Assembly: GCF_001277255.1 (NCBI RefSeq)
Contig: NZ_CP012264.1
Span: 1-64,000, forward strand
Length of the DNA stretch: 64,000 bases
Direction: 5' to 3'
Source: Cronobacter condimenti 1330
Lineage (GTDB): Bacteria; Pseudomonadota; Gammaproteobacteria; Enterobacterales; Enterobacteriaceae
In this document: piece after piece, positions 19,080 to 28,076 of the stretch
How positions within the stretch are numbered: the first letter of the stretch is position 1
Layout of the letters: every line of letters starts with the position of its first letter
Program-made: the position numbers and the translations under genes
Notes under the pieces: generated by a model
The model's database searches: none
What the model saw: only the letters and a program-made list of their open reading frames with translations
Told to the model about the DNA's origin: nothing

Positions 19080-19805
19080 ATGGATAATCTGAATCTGAAT
19101 AAACATATTTCCGGTCAGTTTAACGCTGAGCTGGAATACATTCGCACCCAGGTGATGACTATGGGCGGGCTGGTGGAGCAGCAGCTCTCCGATGCGATCA
19201 CCGCCATGCACAACCAGGACAGCGAACTGGCCAAACGCGTCATCGACGGCGACAAAAAGGTCAACATGATGGAAGTGGCGATTGATGAAGCCTGCGTGCG
19301 CATCATCGCCAAGCGTCAGCCGACGGCGAGCGATCTGCGTCTGGTGATGGCCATTATCAAAACCATCGCCGAGCTGGAGCGTATCGGCGACGTGGCGGAC
19401 AAAATTTGCCGCACCGCGCTGGAAAAATTCTCTCAGCAACATCAGCCGCTGCTGGTCAGCCTGGAGTCGCTCGGTCGTCATACCGTACAAATGCTGCATG
19501 ATGTGCTGGACGCTTTTGCGCGTATGGACCTCGATGAAGCCGTGCGTATCTATCGTGAAGATAAGAAAGTGGATCAGGAGTATGAAGGCATCGTGCGTCA
19601 GCTGATGACCTACATGATGGAAGATTCACGTACGATCCCAAGTGTGTTGACCGCGCTGTTCTGCGCACGCTCTATCGAGCGCATCGGCGATCGCTGTCAG
19701 AATATCTGCGAATACATTTTCTATTTCGTGAAAGGCCAGGATTTCCGCCATGTCGGCGGCGACGAGCTGGATAAACTGCTCGCCGGTAAAAATCCGAAAG
19801 AATAA
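19080..19805 (+). CDS. phoU: Phosphate signalling protein PhoU
   Basis: Links the transport state of PstSCAB to the PhoR sensor kinase and silences the Pho regulon when phosphate is ample. The 241-residue all-helical protein contains two PhoU repeats with the metal-binding signatures ELERIGDVADKI and SIERIGDRCQNI. It is the last gene of the operon. Confidence 0.98.
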   Translation: MDNLNLNKHISGQFNAELEYIRTQVMTMGGLVEQQLSDAITAMHNQDSELAKRVIDGDKKVNMMEVAIDEACVRIIAKRQPTASDLRLVMAIIKTIAELERIGDVADKICRTALEKFSQQHQPLLVSLESLGRHTVQMLHDVLDAFARMDLDEAVRIYREDKKVDQEYEGIVRQLMTYMMEDSRTIPSVLTALFCARSIERIGDRCQNICEYIFYFVKGQDFRHVGGDELDKLLAGKNPKE

Positions 19806-19812
19806 GCCTGCC

Positions 19813-19839
19813 GCCCTCGTCCCGCGCGAGGGCTTTTTT
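19813..19839 (+). terminator. Intrinsic terminator after phoU
   Basis: GCCCTCG (19813-19819) pairs with CGAGGGC (19827-19833), followed by six T residues. Confidence 0.88.
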
Positions 19840-19918
19840 GGGGCATGTGTCGCCCCTTTTACGGATTTTAATCAATACTATAACGCGTTACCGAGCTCGT
19901 TATAAAAAGGATGAATCC

Positions 19919-21094
19919 GTGAAATTACCTGCCCGTACCGCTCTCGCTATGGCCGCCCTGATAGGCTGCGCCAGTCTTCCCGCGTTCAGCGCACCGCTGC
20001 CCGCCACGCCGGACCAGTCCATTCCGGTCAGCCATTATCTTACTCAGGTAAATTCTGATAAATCGGTCACCTTTCGTCTTTTCGCACCCGATGCGAAACG
20101 CGTAGCGGTGGTGCTGGGCGCGACGGCGGACAGCCAGGTATCGCATGAGATGCGCAAAGAGGCGAATGGCGTCTGGAGCTGGAAAAGCGCGCCGCTGACT
20201 GCCGATCTCCATGAGTATTTTTTTGATGTCGACGGCTTTCGCTCTATTGATACCGGCAACCCGTACGTGAAGCCGCAGCGCCAGCCCAATACCTCGCTGA
20301 TTCTGGTGCCGGGCAGCCTTATTGATGACCGGGCGGTGCCGCACGGCGAATTACGCACGCTCACATACCATTCCGGCGCGCTGAAATCGGAGCGGCGGGT
20401 GTATGTCTGGACGCCGCCGGGTTACAGCCACGACAGCGAGCCGCTGCCGGTGCTCTACTTCTATCACGGTTTTGGCGATACCGGGCTTTCCGCCGTCACC
20501 CAGGGTCGCATTCCGCAGATGATGGATAATCTGCTGGCGGAGGGCAAAATCAAGCCCATGCTGGTGGTTATCCCGGATACCGAAACGGATATTGCCAGCG
20601 CGGTGCCGGAAAACTTCCCACCCGCCGAGCGACGCAAAGACTTTTACCCGCTTAACGCCCGCGCGGCGGATAAAGAGCTGATGAATGACATCATTCCGCT
20701 GATCGGGCAGCGATTTAACGTGCGCCAGGATGCGCAGGGCCGCGCGCTGGCCGGGCTGTCGCAGGGCGGCTATCAGGCGCTGGTGTCCGGCATGACGCAT
20801 CTGCAAAGCTTCGGCTGGCTCGCGTCGTTAAGCGGCGTCACCACCGCCACTGTGCCGAACGACGACGTCACGAAACAGCTTTCGCGCGCCGATGAGGTGA
20901 ACAGTCAGTTGCGTAACTTTACGCTGGTGGTCGGCGATAAAGACAGCGTGACAGGCCGGGATATCGCGGGGTTGAAAACCGAGCTTGAGCGCGATGGCGT
21001 AAAATTCGATTACCACGTGTATCCGGGGCTTGGCCATGAGATGGCCGTATGGCGGCCGGCTTATGCCGAGTGGGTGCAGAAGATTTTTAACTAG
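19919..21094 (+). CDS. yieL: Secreted esterase / putative xylanase, YieL-like
   Basis: The 391-residue protein starts at GTG 19919 with AAGGAT upstream; the nearby ATG at 19911 closes at once. It has an N-terminal signal peptide ending near SAPLPATP, a carbohydrate-binding or isoamylase-N-like beta domain (about residues 45-120, SVTFRLFAPDAKRVAVVL) and an esterase D domain. The nucleophile motif is GLSQGG, with FYHGFGDTG upstream and a C-terminal GLGHEM histidine. E. coli YieL has this layout and occupies the same phoU-yieH neighbourhood. The enterochelin esterase family is related. The true substrate, perhaps an acylated polysaccharide, is unknown. Confidence 0.8.
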   Translation: MKLPARTALAMAALIGCASLPAFSAPLPATPDQSIPVSHYLTQVNSDKSVTFRLFAPDAKRVAVVLGATADSQVSHEMRKEANGVWSWKSAPLTADLHEYFFDVDGFRSIDTGNPYVKPQRQPNTSLILVPGSLIDDRAVPHGELRTLTYHSGALKSERRVYVWTPPGYSHDSEPLPVLYFYHGFGDTGLSAVTQGRIPQMMDNLLAEGKIKPMLVVIPDTETDIASAVPENFPPAERRKDFYPLNARAADKELMNDIIPLIGQRFNVRQDAQGRALAGLSQGGYQALVSGMTHLQSFGWLASLSGVTTATVPNDDVTKQLSRADEVNSQLRNFTLVVGDKDSVTGRDIAGLKTELERDGVKFDYHVYPGLGHEMAVWRPAYAEWVQKIFN

Positions 21095-21262
21095 TTCTGG
21101 CGTGTGGGCGATGGGTAAACACACCTTACATGTCACCGTTAACTGCATCTCCCTGGGCGGCCTGGCGTAGCGCCTTTTCGCCCTCTCCCTTTCAGGGAGG
21201 GGGCCGTCGGTATAAAACTTACCGCCTGAGGCGGGCAAACGAAGCGCCACCTGCCGTTCCAC

Positions 21263-21943
21263 TCATGCTTTGGATGTGTCGCGTGTGATATCCCAACCGC
21301 GCGCCCGCCATAAAGCGGGCAGTTGCGCCAGTTCAGTAAATACGGTGACATTGGGGTGCTCGAGCGGCGGATTATGGGGGTCAGCACAGAAATAAAAGAC
21401 CTGCATGCCAGCGGCAATGCCTGCCTTCGCGCCTGCGGCGGAATCATCAACCAGAATGCAGCGCTCAACGTTCACCTGCATGGCGTCGGCTGCGAAATGC
21501 ATCAATGCCGGATCAGGCTTCCAGCGCTGGATATCGTAGCCGCTGTAAAGCTTATCGGTGAAATAACGCAACATCCCGGTTTTGCCAAGCGACTGCTGCA
21601 TTTTGCTGACCGGTCCGTTAGAGACGATACACATCGGCACGGCCATCTGTTCAAGTAATGCGGCGGCTCCGGGAATCTCTTCAAGCTCCGCCTCGAAAAG
21701 CCGCGCCACTTCCGCGCGATATACCGGTTCGAGATCGGCTTTTTGCAGGTTCACGCCATACTCATCATTGATCGTATCAATGATCTCGTAGAGCTTCACG
21801 CCTTTGAAGCGCTTAAACACCTCTTCCAGTTCAAGGGTAATGCCCGCCCTGGCGAACATATGCACATACGCGCGGGAGCAGATAATTTCACTATCCACCA
21901 GCGTACCGTCGCAGTCGAAGAATACCGCTTCAATTCGGGACAT
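21263..21943 (-). CDS. yieH: HAD-family 6-phosphogluconate phosphatase YieH
   Basis: Haloacid dehalogenase-like phosphatase, 226 residues. Motif I is FFDCDGTLVDS near the N-terminus with the nucleophilic aspartate, motif II is CIVSNGPVSK, and motif III/IV is KPDPALMHFAADAM and CILVDDSAAGAKAG. E. coli YieH hydrolyses 6-phosphogluconate and is found in the same place next to adeP. It is divergent from adeP. Confidence 0.9.
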   Translation of the reverse strand: MSRIEAVFFDCDGTLVDSEIICSRAYVHMFARAGITLELEEVFKRFKGVKLYEIIDTINDEYGVNLQKADLEPVYRAEVARLFEAELEEIPGAAALLEQMAVPMCIVSNGPVSKMQQSLGKTGMLRYFTDKLYSGYDIQRWKPDPALMHFAADAMQVNVERCILVDDSAAGAKAGIAAGMQVFYFCADPHNPPLEHPNVTVFTELAQLPALWRARGWDITRDTSKA

Positions 21944-22112
21944 GCCGTTTCCTGTTGTTGCAAGTTGAACGTTTACTCTAAGCGCTTTGCGTCACGCAAT
22001 CGATGCCGTATAAGCAAATTCAATGAAAAAAAGTGTGTGACAACCATCAACGACCGGGCGTTTTGGTATAGGATAGCGACGAATTTTTCCCCTCCTTGTA
22101 CGGAATTAGAGA

Positions 22113-23450
22113 ATGAGCCAACAACCGACGTCCCAGGCCGAAGGGCAGGGATTGCTTGAGCGCGTGTTTAAATTACGCGCGCACGGCACCACGGCCCGCA
22201 CCGAGGTCATTGCCGGGATCACCACTTTTTTGACGATGGTGTATATCGTTTTTGTTAACCCGCAGATCCTCGGCGCGGCTGGCATGGACACCAGCGCCGT
22301 ATTTGTAACGACCTGCCTTATCGCTGCGTTCGGCAGCATTCTGATGGGCCTGCTCGCGAACCTGCCTGTGGCGCTGGCGCCTGCAATGGGCCTGAACGCT
22401 TTCTTTGCGTTTGTGGTTGTGGGCGCGATGGGGCTCTCCTGGCAGGTGGGCATGGGCGCGATTTTCTGGGGAGCGGTTGGCCTGTTGCTGCTGACTATTT
22501 TCCGCGTGCGTTACTGGATGATCGCCAATATTCCTGTAAGCCTGCGTATCGGCATCACCAGCGGTATCGGCCTGTTTATCGGCATGATGGGGCTTAAAAA
22601 CGCGGGTGTTATCGTCGCGAACCCGGAAACGCTGGTCACTATCGGTAATCTCACCTCCCACACGACGCTCCTGGGCGTGCTGGGCTTCTTTATTATCGCC
22701 ATTCTCGCCTCCCGTAACATTCACGCTGCGGTGCTGGTTTCTATCGTGGTCACGACGCTGCTGGGCCTGGCGTTCGGCGATGTGCAGTTCAAAGGCGTTG
22801 TCTCAGAGCCGCCAAGCGTAATGTCAGTGCTTGGTCATGTCGATCTCGCGGGCTCGCTGGATATCGGCCTTGCGGGCGTTATCTTCTCGTTTATGCTGGT
22901 GAACCTGTTCGACTCCTCCGGTACGCTCATCGGCGTGACCGATAAAGCCGGGCTCGCTGACGAAACCGGCAAATTCCCGCGTATGAAACAGGCGCTGTAT
23001 GTGGATAGTATCTCGTCTGTAGCGGGTTCGTTCATTGGCACCTCATCCGTTACCGCGTATATCGAATCGTCGTCCGGCGTTTCAATTGGCGGACGTACAG
23101 GCCTGACCGCAGTTGTTGTCGGCCTGCTGTTCCTGGGCGTCATTTTCCTGTCGCCGCTTGCGGGCATGGTGCCGCCTTACGCAGCTGCTGGCGCGCTGAT
23201 TTATGTCGGCGTGCTGATGACCTCCAGCCTGTCGCGCGTGAAATGGGACGATCTGACCGAAGCCGTGCCGGCGTTTATTACCGCCGTTATGATGCCGTTC
23301 AGTTTCTCAATCACCGAAGGTATTGCGCTGGGCTTTATCTCTTACTGCGTGATGAAGATTTTCACCGGTCGCTTGCGCGATCTGAATGCGTGCGTGATTG
23401 TCGTGGCGCTGCTGTTCCTGCTGAAAATCGTCTTTATCGACGCCCACTAA
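22113..23450 (+). CDS. adeP: Adenine permease AdeP (NCS2 / AzgA-like family)
   Basis: Proton-coupled purine uptake protein of 445 residues with 12-14 hydrophobic segments. It starts with the family block GTTARTEVIAGITTFLTMVYIVFVNP and has the motifs PVALAPAMGLNAFF and FDSSGTLIGVTDKAGL typical of AzgA-type permeases. E. coli adeP (yieG) occupies this locus. Confidence 0.95.
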   Translation: MSQQPTSQAEGQGLLERVFKLRAHGTTARTEVIAGITTFLTMVYIVFVNPQILGAAGMDTSAVFVTTCLIAAFGSILMGLLANLPVALAPAMGLNAFFAFVVVGAMGLSWQVGMGAIFWGAVGLLLLTIFRVRYWMIANIPVSLRIGITSGIGLFIGMMGLKNAGVIVANPETLVTIGNLTSHTTLLGVLGFFIIAILASRNIHAAVLVSIVVTTLLGLAFGDVQFKGVVSEPPSVMSVLGHVDLAGSLDIGLAGVIFSFMLVNLFDSSGTLIGVTDKAGLADETGKFPRMKQALYVDSISSVAGSFIGTSSVTAYIESSSGVSIGGRTGLTAVVVGLLFLGVIFLSPLAGMVPPYAAAGALIYVGVLMTSSLSRVKWDDLTEAVPAFITAVMMPFSFSITEGIALGFISYCVMKIFTGRLRDLNACVIVVALLFLLKIVFIDAH

Positions 23451-23452
23451 GC

Positions 23453-23482
23453 AAAAAGGCCAGCGATTCGCTGGCCTTTTTT
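23453..23482. terminator. Bidirectional terminator between adeP and yieF
   Basis: AAAAAGGCCAGCG and CGCTGGCCTTTTTT form an uninterrupted palindrome with A- and T-runs on both sides, serving the two convergent genes. Confidence 0.9.
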
Positions 23483-23485
23483 CTG

Positions 23486-24052
23486 TTAGCGGCGCACCCG
23501 CTTGATGTAGTCTGCAAACGCGGTCAGCTGACCGGTCAGGTGATCCAGCGTGCTTTGGTCCACCACTTCGCCAGTCTGTGTATCCACCTTGTTCTGAATC
23601 GCCCCGCCCATAAACTCTGGCTTGTTCATCACCATCGCATCAAGAAACACCAGAATCTGGCGCAGATGATACTGGCAACGCGCGCCGCCAATGGCGCCCA
23701 TAGAACTGGTCTGGATGAGTACCGGTTTGCCTGCGAGCGGTTGATCAGGCAGACGCGACAGCCAGTCGATAGCGTTCTTCAAACCGCCCGGCACGGAATA
23801 GTTATATTCCGGCGTGACGATCACCACACCATCCGCCTCGCGGATCTGCGCGGCTATCGCCTCTACCGTTTGAGGAAAGCCCTCTTCCTGCTGAATATCG
23901 GCATCGTATATCGGGATATCACGAATGGAAGGCAGCTCCGCGACCGACATACCGGCAGGTGCCAGTTTCGGCAGCGTGCGGGCCACCATCGCGTTGAAGG
24001 AGCCTTTACGCAGGCTGCCAATGAGCGTGACGACGTTTAGTGTTTCAGACAT
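23486..24052 (-). CDS. yieF: NADPH-dependent FMN reductase YieF (ChrR-like quinone/chromate reductase)
   Basis: Flavodoxin-like reductase of 188 residues. The phosphate-binding loop GSLRKGSFN lies at residues 12-20 and the FMN-contacting segment VTPEYNYSVPGGLKNAIDWLSR in the centre. The E. coli homologue reduces quinones and chromate in two-electron steps. It is followed on the minus strand (upstream) by yieE. Confidence 0.93.
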   Translation of the reverse strand: MSETLNVVTLIGSLRKGSFNAMVARTLPKLAPAGMSVAELPSIRDIPIYDADIQQEEGFPQTVEAIAAQIREADGVVIVTPEYNYSVPGGLKNAIDWLSRLPDQPLAGKPVLIQTSSMGAIGGARCQYHLRQILVFLDAMVMNKPEFMGGAIQNKVDTQTGEVVDQSTLDHLTGQLTAFADYIKRVRR

Positions 24053-24081
24053 AGAAAACCTCCTGGGTGTGTCTACGCAGA

Positions 24082-24831
24082 TTAGTTGATAATCATCGCT
24101 TTTTCAGAAGGCAGGCTGGTAAAGCGCATCAGACGTGTATCCGGGCTGGTGCTGCGCGTGCGCATATCCGGCAGGCTGTGCCAGCCCTGCACGCTGTCAT
24201 ATTCCCACAGGTAGAGTTTTTCAATAGCAGGCGATACCGCGACGGTCCAGATCAACACGTCTTCGGCGTCACACGCCGCTTCCACCAGTGGGAATTGCGC
24301 CACGCGTAGCTTGCCGGAGCCCGGCAGTAGCTGGAACTGGTTCCCGTCATCGTTTTGCAGACCCGTGAGTTTCAGCAAACTGCGACGCAGTGTCACCAGT
24401 TGGGTACGCGCCTCCATCGGGTCGTTCTGATTATCTATCCAGATCGTTTCATTTTTGCTGAGCGTATGGCCGGTTTGCGGCGCAAGCGGGTGCGTAAAGG
24501 TGCGCGTAGCGCGCTGCAACTCCATATCGAGCCCGCAACAGCCTTCTGTCGTAATCGCCACACCCAACATATTGCCGGCATAAGCGAGCGAGAAATCAGC
24601 AAGCCCGGCGTCGGCAAAGCGCGGACGGCCTTGCGCATTCACGACAATTTCGGGCAGTACCGGGATGCCATACAGCATAAACACCAGTTCGGCCAGCAGC
24701 GAGCGCGATGCCAGAAAGCGGCTGCGGCGGTGTTCCGGCAGATGATGCGCGGCTTTTAGCGCGTCGGCGGGTAGCCGGGGGGAGATACTAAATTCGGGGC
24801 TAAGCGTCCCTCTTGCAAAATGCGTTGCCAT
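24082..24831 (-). CDS. yieE: 4'-phosphopantetheinyl transferase family protein YieE
   Basis: Sfp/AcpT-like transferase of 249 residues that would attach phosphopantetheine to carrier proteins. The family segments RRSRFLASRSLLAELVF (residues 36-52), GRPRF, LADFSLAYAGNMLGVAI and the magnesium-binding GLDMELQ are visible. The WxxKE motif of canonical enzymes is replaced by a degenerate region (VTLRRSLLKLTG), as in other YieE proteins. E. coli also has yieE here. In this genome it stands beside a cluster with two carrier proteins, so it may have gained a partner, although a second housekeeping transferase elsewhere could do the work. Confidence 0.85.
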   Translation of the reverse strand: MATHFARGTLSPEFSISPRLPADALKAAHHLPEHRRSRFLASRSLLAELVFMLYGIPVLPEIVVNAQGRPRFADAGLADFSLAYAGNMLGVAITTEGCCGLDMELQRATRTFTHPLAPQTGHTLSKNETIWIDNQNDPMEARTQLVTLRRSLLKLTGLQNDDGNQFQLLPGSGKLRVAQFPLVEAACDAEDVLIWTVAVSPAIEKLYLWEYDSVQGWHSLPDMRTRSTSPDTRLMRFTSLPSEKAMIIN

Positions 24832-25056
24832 TTTTCGCTCCGTGATAATGGTCAGTAACGGGTAGTTATCAAAATTACAAATGCGTAATCTGCATCTAAT
24901 CAGTCCGATAATGTTTAGGTTTTAATGCCTAATTGGGCCGGTGAAAAGAGCGCTACGCGGACTTTTACAAAACTGTCGCACGCCGGGGCAACGCACCGGC
25001 ATAAAGGCACCGTCCTGGGCCTTCGCGAAGGCTGGCACAGGCCAGCCGGTGGCCGT

Positions 25057-25917
25057 TTACGCGGTCAGTGGGATCTCAGGCAGATGCACCACGTTGTTAT
25101 AGAACGACTCCAGATCGTGCTCGGTCAGGATCGGTTCTTTCATTATCAGATTCACATCAAGAATGTCTTCAAAGCCTGGCAGAATGGTGAGGCCGTTCGC
25201 CTGCGCCAGGTCCTGAGAGATTATCCCGATGCTGCTGAAGCTTTTCATCAGCGAGACGGTAATCAGCTCGCTCCCGGAGAAAATCACGCTCGCCTCCTGA
25301 AGCAGCGGTTTATGCCGGGCGGTGAATTTATCGAAGCTCGCTGAATACGGGCACTCCGCCAGCGGCTGAACCAGCGTGGAGGCCGCCGCCGCGCTTTCTG
25401 CCGAGCAGGCGGCAATCACTTTAATATGCAGGCCGGTCAATTTAATGCTGTAAAAACCCGGCGGCACATTTGCGCCCAATACCACCGCGATATCCGTCTC
25501 GTCTTTGGCGATTTTCACCAGGTTTTCCGGCGACTCCGACGTACTGAAAATCACGCTGTAATCGCTCAGTTTGTCGATCATAAAGTTGATGATTTTCTTG
25601 TTGGTATCGACAGAAAAGGTGCTGTTTAAGGCGATGCGAATCGGCGTGGACGTACTCTTTTTCAGCTGCTCAGCTTTCAGGCGCAAATGTTCGGAGGTTT
25701 TGACGACATTCATAATATAGGGCAGCAGATGTTTCCCTTCCGGCGTCAATACGGCGCCTTTATTGGTGCGGTTGAATATTTTAAATCCGAAATATTCTTC
25801 CGCTTTGTTGAGCTGCGCCGCCAGCGCCTGAATGGTCAGGCTGGCCTCTTCTGCGGCGCAGGTTAACGATCCGAGCTGCGCGGTTTTTAGCAGATTTCTC
25901 AATACTTTAACATCCAT
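25057..25917 (-). CDS. LysR-type transcriptional regulator of the biosynthetic cluster
   Basis: The protein of 286 residues starts at 25917 (MDVKVLRNLLKTAQLGSLTCAA), where TCAGGAGGTGG gives a strong ribosome binding site; an upstream in-frame start at 26043 lacks one. The N-terminal winged helix (residues 1-60) has the LysR layout with FNRTNKGAVLTPEGKHLLP. The rest is a LysR substrate domain. It is divergent from the first cluster gene at 26145 with a 227-nt shared control region, the usual position for a LysR activator of the facing operon. The ligand cannot be told from sequence. The 225 nt between it and yieE hold no gene. Confidence 0.88.
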   Translation of the reverse strand: MDVKVLRNLLKTAQLGSLTCAAEEASLTIQALAAQLNKAEEYFGFKIFNRTNKGAVLTPEGKHLLPYIMNVVKTSEHLRLKAEQLKKSTSTPIRIALNSTFSVDTNKKIINFMIDKLSDYSVIFSTSESPENLVKIAKDETDIAVVLGANVPPGFYSIKLTGLHIKVIAACSAESAAAASTLVQPLAECPYSASFDKFTARHKPLLQEASVIFSGSELITVSLMKSFSSIGIISQDLAQANGLTILPGFEDILDVNLIMKEPILTEHDLESFYNNVVHLPEIPLTA

Positions 25918-26112
25918 GACCACCTCCTGACGTGCCGGTCTTTCCTTTATATCAACGGCTATAAGAATTATCAATTGATGGCCCGCCGTTACGCTGGTTG
26001 AAAACACCAGCTTATCCGCTTTTTTTGGTCGGATAGTCCTCAAACACCCCTGATTAAAATGGTTATTAAGGCGCCTGAAAAAGAATTGAATATAAATAAC
26101 TTAATTAGCTGG

Positions 26113-26135
26113 TAGGTTAAATCGAAACCAACCTA
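26113..26135. promoter_or_regulatory. Candidate LysR-type operator (TAGGTT-N11-AACCTA)
   Basis: An inverted repeat TAGGTT (26113-26118) and AACCTA (26130-26135) separated by 11 nt has the T-N11-A layout of LysR sites. It lies only 10 nt before the start at 26145, close for an activator site, so it could be an autoregulatory or leader element. Confidence 0.35.
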
Positions 26136-26144
26136 ACCCCTCGG

Positions 26145-26906
26145 ATGAATATAGAATATATGTTACAGCTCAATAAAAACATCGGCGACGACCTGAGAAA
26201 AAATAAAGCGGTAAATGTTCTGGGTTCTGATTTTTCACTTTCCGGCGGATTTAGCGATTTCGTTAAATTCACCCAAAGCTGGGAAACTATGGGCGTGGAT
26301 AAATTCTACGGGCAGGCCGATCGCGGTACACGTTATCGCCGCTACAGCGACTTTGACTATAACCCGGTCACCAAAACATTAACGCCGCTTGGCCATCGCG
26401 CCTATGAGCAGTCGGTCGAGCACAATAAATATGTCGGCGGTATTGAACGTCACTTTGATGATATTACCACTGAGGTATTACATTCTCCGGTATTACGTTC
26501 GCTGGTGGAGCTGGATTTCAACGTTTATAAAGAAGTGCTGCCGCCGGAACTGCATAATGAAATCTGGCAGTGCCAGATCCACCAAATCCGTATTGAAATT
26601 AAGCCGGGCTGTGAGCTTGAGATAACGCCAGAAGGCATCCACTGCGACGGTTATCCGTTCAGCGGCGTGCATTTCTGGGGCCGGTATAACGTCGAAGGCG
26701 CCATGAGCCAGGTCTTTAAGAAAGACGGCACGCTGGTGGATTCCGGGACGTACCGCAATATTCTGGATACCACGTTCTTCCTCGATCGCGAAATGCTGCA
26801 TTACGTCACGACGGCGTTTAACCCAACCGAGAATGCAATGGGCTTTCGCCAGATTATCGCGGTGTCGTTTTCAAGACCGGGGACGGAATATGATATCATC
26901 AAATAA
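26145..26906 (+). CDS. 2-oxoglutarate/Fe(II) amino-acid dioxygenase (isoleucine-dioxygenase / BsmA-like family, PF10014)
   Basis: The 253-residue protein fits the L-isoleucine 4-hydroxylase type of 2-oxoglutarate dioxygenases. The iron triad is visible as His166-x-Asp168 (GIHCDGYPF) and His219 (EMLHYVTTAFNPT), with GFRQIIAVSFSR downstream for 2-oxoglutarate binding. Family members hydroxylate free aliphatic amino acids such as isoleucine, leucine or methionine. ATG 26145 has a poor ribosome binding site; a second in-frame ATG at 26160 is an alternative. The gene overlaps the next by 17 nt. With azlCD two genes downstream it suggests production and export of a hydroxylated amino acid, either as a building block or as a side product. 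Confidence 0.82.
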   Translation: MNIEYMLQLNKNIGDDLRKNKAVNVLGSDFSLSGGFSDFVKFTQSWETMGVDKFYGQADRGTRYRRYSDFDYNPVTKTLTPLGHRAYEQSVEHNKYVGGIERHFDDITTEVLHSPVLRSLVELDFNVYKEVLPPELHNEIWQCQIHQIRIEIKPGCELEITPEGIHCDGYPFSGVHFWGRYNVEGAMSQVFKKDGTLVDSGTYRNILDTTFFLDREMLHYVTTAFNPTENAMGFRQIIAVSFSRPGTEYDIIK

Positions 26907-27372
26907 TCTCCAGCTTATTTCCTCTGAGGCAGATAAAACCGCCGCGCCAGAAGGGCTGGTTATTTCCAAAGCCACATTAAATGATGCCTGCGATATCGTC
27001 AGCTTTTTAAAATTCTTTAAAGAAGTGGCGTTTTGCGAATGGCAGGATGAAGAGCATATTCGCAAAATCGTCGCGGCGGAAAACGCACGCTGTTATTTAG
27101 CCAAAGATGAAAGCGGCGCTCTGGTGGGCGCCATTATCGGCGGTATGCTCGGCACCCGCGCTACGTTAAATCACATCGCTATTTCGCCGATTTTCCGCAA
27201 AAACAAGATTGGCACCGTGCTGACGAAAACCATTCTGAATGATTTTTATCTTAGCGGTATTAAACGTGTCTTTCTGTTTATTGAAGATAAAAACCAGGTC
27301 GCGTTCAATTTCTGGCGCTCCCAGGGGTTTCAACCGACCACAGGAGAAACGACGTGCGAACTGGATCTTTAA
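26890..27372 (+). CDS. GNAT-family N-acyltransferase
   Basis: A 160-residue protein starting MISSNNLQLISS, inside the 3' end of the dioxygenase gene, so translation is probably coupled. It has a GNAT fold: the acetyl-CoA pyrophosphate loop appears as SPIFRKNKIGTVLTKTIL, with NHIAISP before it and the terminal block KNQVAFNFWRSQGFQP. The substrate is unknown; an amino group of a pathway intermediate or self-protection by acylation are both possible. The triacsin pathway also contains a GNAT enzyme acting on hydrazinoacetate, so it could be on-pathway. Confidence 0.82.
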   Translation: MISSNNLQLISSEADKTAAPEGLVISKATLNDACDIVSFLKFFKEVAFCEWQDEEHIRKIVAAENARCYLAKDESGALVGAIIGGMLGTRATLNHIAISPIFRKNKIGTVLTKTILNDFYLSGIKRVFLFIEDKNQVAFNFWRSQGFQPTTGETTCELDL

Positions 27373-28076
27373 AAAACCTGAATTACGCCGAGCGTAGCGA
27401 TTTTAAAGAGAGCCTGATTAACGCCTCGCCCATTATGGCGGGGTATTTCGTCGTCGCGTTTGTTTTCGGCGTGATGTGCCTGAATGCCGGGCTGCCGGTC
27501 TGGTTCCCGGCGGCGATGTGCCTGTTTGTGTACGCGGGCACGGCGCAGTTCGCCGCGCTGGCGATGCTCACCGCGGGCGCCTCGCTGCTGCCCATCGTGC
27601 TCTCGACGGTGCTTATTAATTCCCGCCATATTTTAATGTCGATGTATATGTCGAAGAAACTCGGCCCGGTCGGCATGTCAGGCGTGAAAAAATCGCTCTA
27701 CGCGTTCGGGCTGACGGATGAATCCTTCGCGATGCACAGCCAGCGCCTGGAAAGCCGCATCGCCACCACGGCGAGCTATCTGCTGAGCTTTAACGCCTTT
27801 TGCCATCTGTCGTGGATAGCGGGCGGATTCGCGGGTGCCGTGGCCTCGGAATATCTGGCGAAATTTATCAGCTTCAAGCTCGATTACGCGCTGACGGCCA
27901 TGATGCTGTTTGTGCTGGTGGCGCTGTGCAACACCACCGGTAAGCGCATCGTTGCGCTGGTCTCCATCGCGACCACCATCGGCATGAATTTTATCCATAT
28001 TTCACCGCTTAACGTCTTTGTGGCGACGGCGGTCGGCTGCGGAGTGGGCGTATGTCTCAAGAAATCTTCCTCCTGA
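27354..28076 (+). CDS. azlC: AzlC-family amino-acid exporter, large subunit
   Basis: A membrane protein of 240 residues, starting at GTG 27354 with ACAGGAG upstream, overlapping the GNAT gene by 19 nt. It has the AzlC signature GYFVVAFVFGVM, YAGTAQFAALAML and NSRHILMSMYM, the last of which is diagnostic (NxRHxLY/M). AzlCD pairs export branched-chain amino acids and analogues such as azaleucine in Bacillus and YgaZH exports valine in E. coli. Its place directly after an amino-acid dioxygenase points to export of a modified amino acid. Confidence 0.92.
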   Translation: MRTGSLKNLNYAERSDFKESLINASPIMAGYFVVAFVFGVMCLNAGLPVWFPAAMCLFVYAGTAQFAALAMLTAGASLLPIVLSTVLINSRHILMSMYMSKKLGPVGMSGVKKSLYAFGLTDESFAMHSQRLESRIATTASYLLSFNAFCHLSWIAGGFAGAVASEYLAKFISFKLDYALTAMMLFVLVALCNTTGKRIVALVSIATTIGMNFIHISPLNVFVATAVGCGVGVCLKKSSS

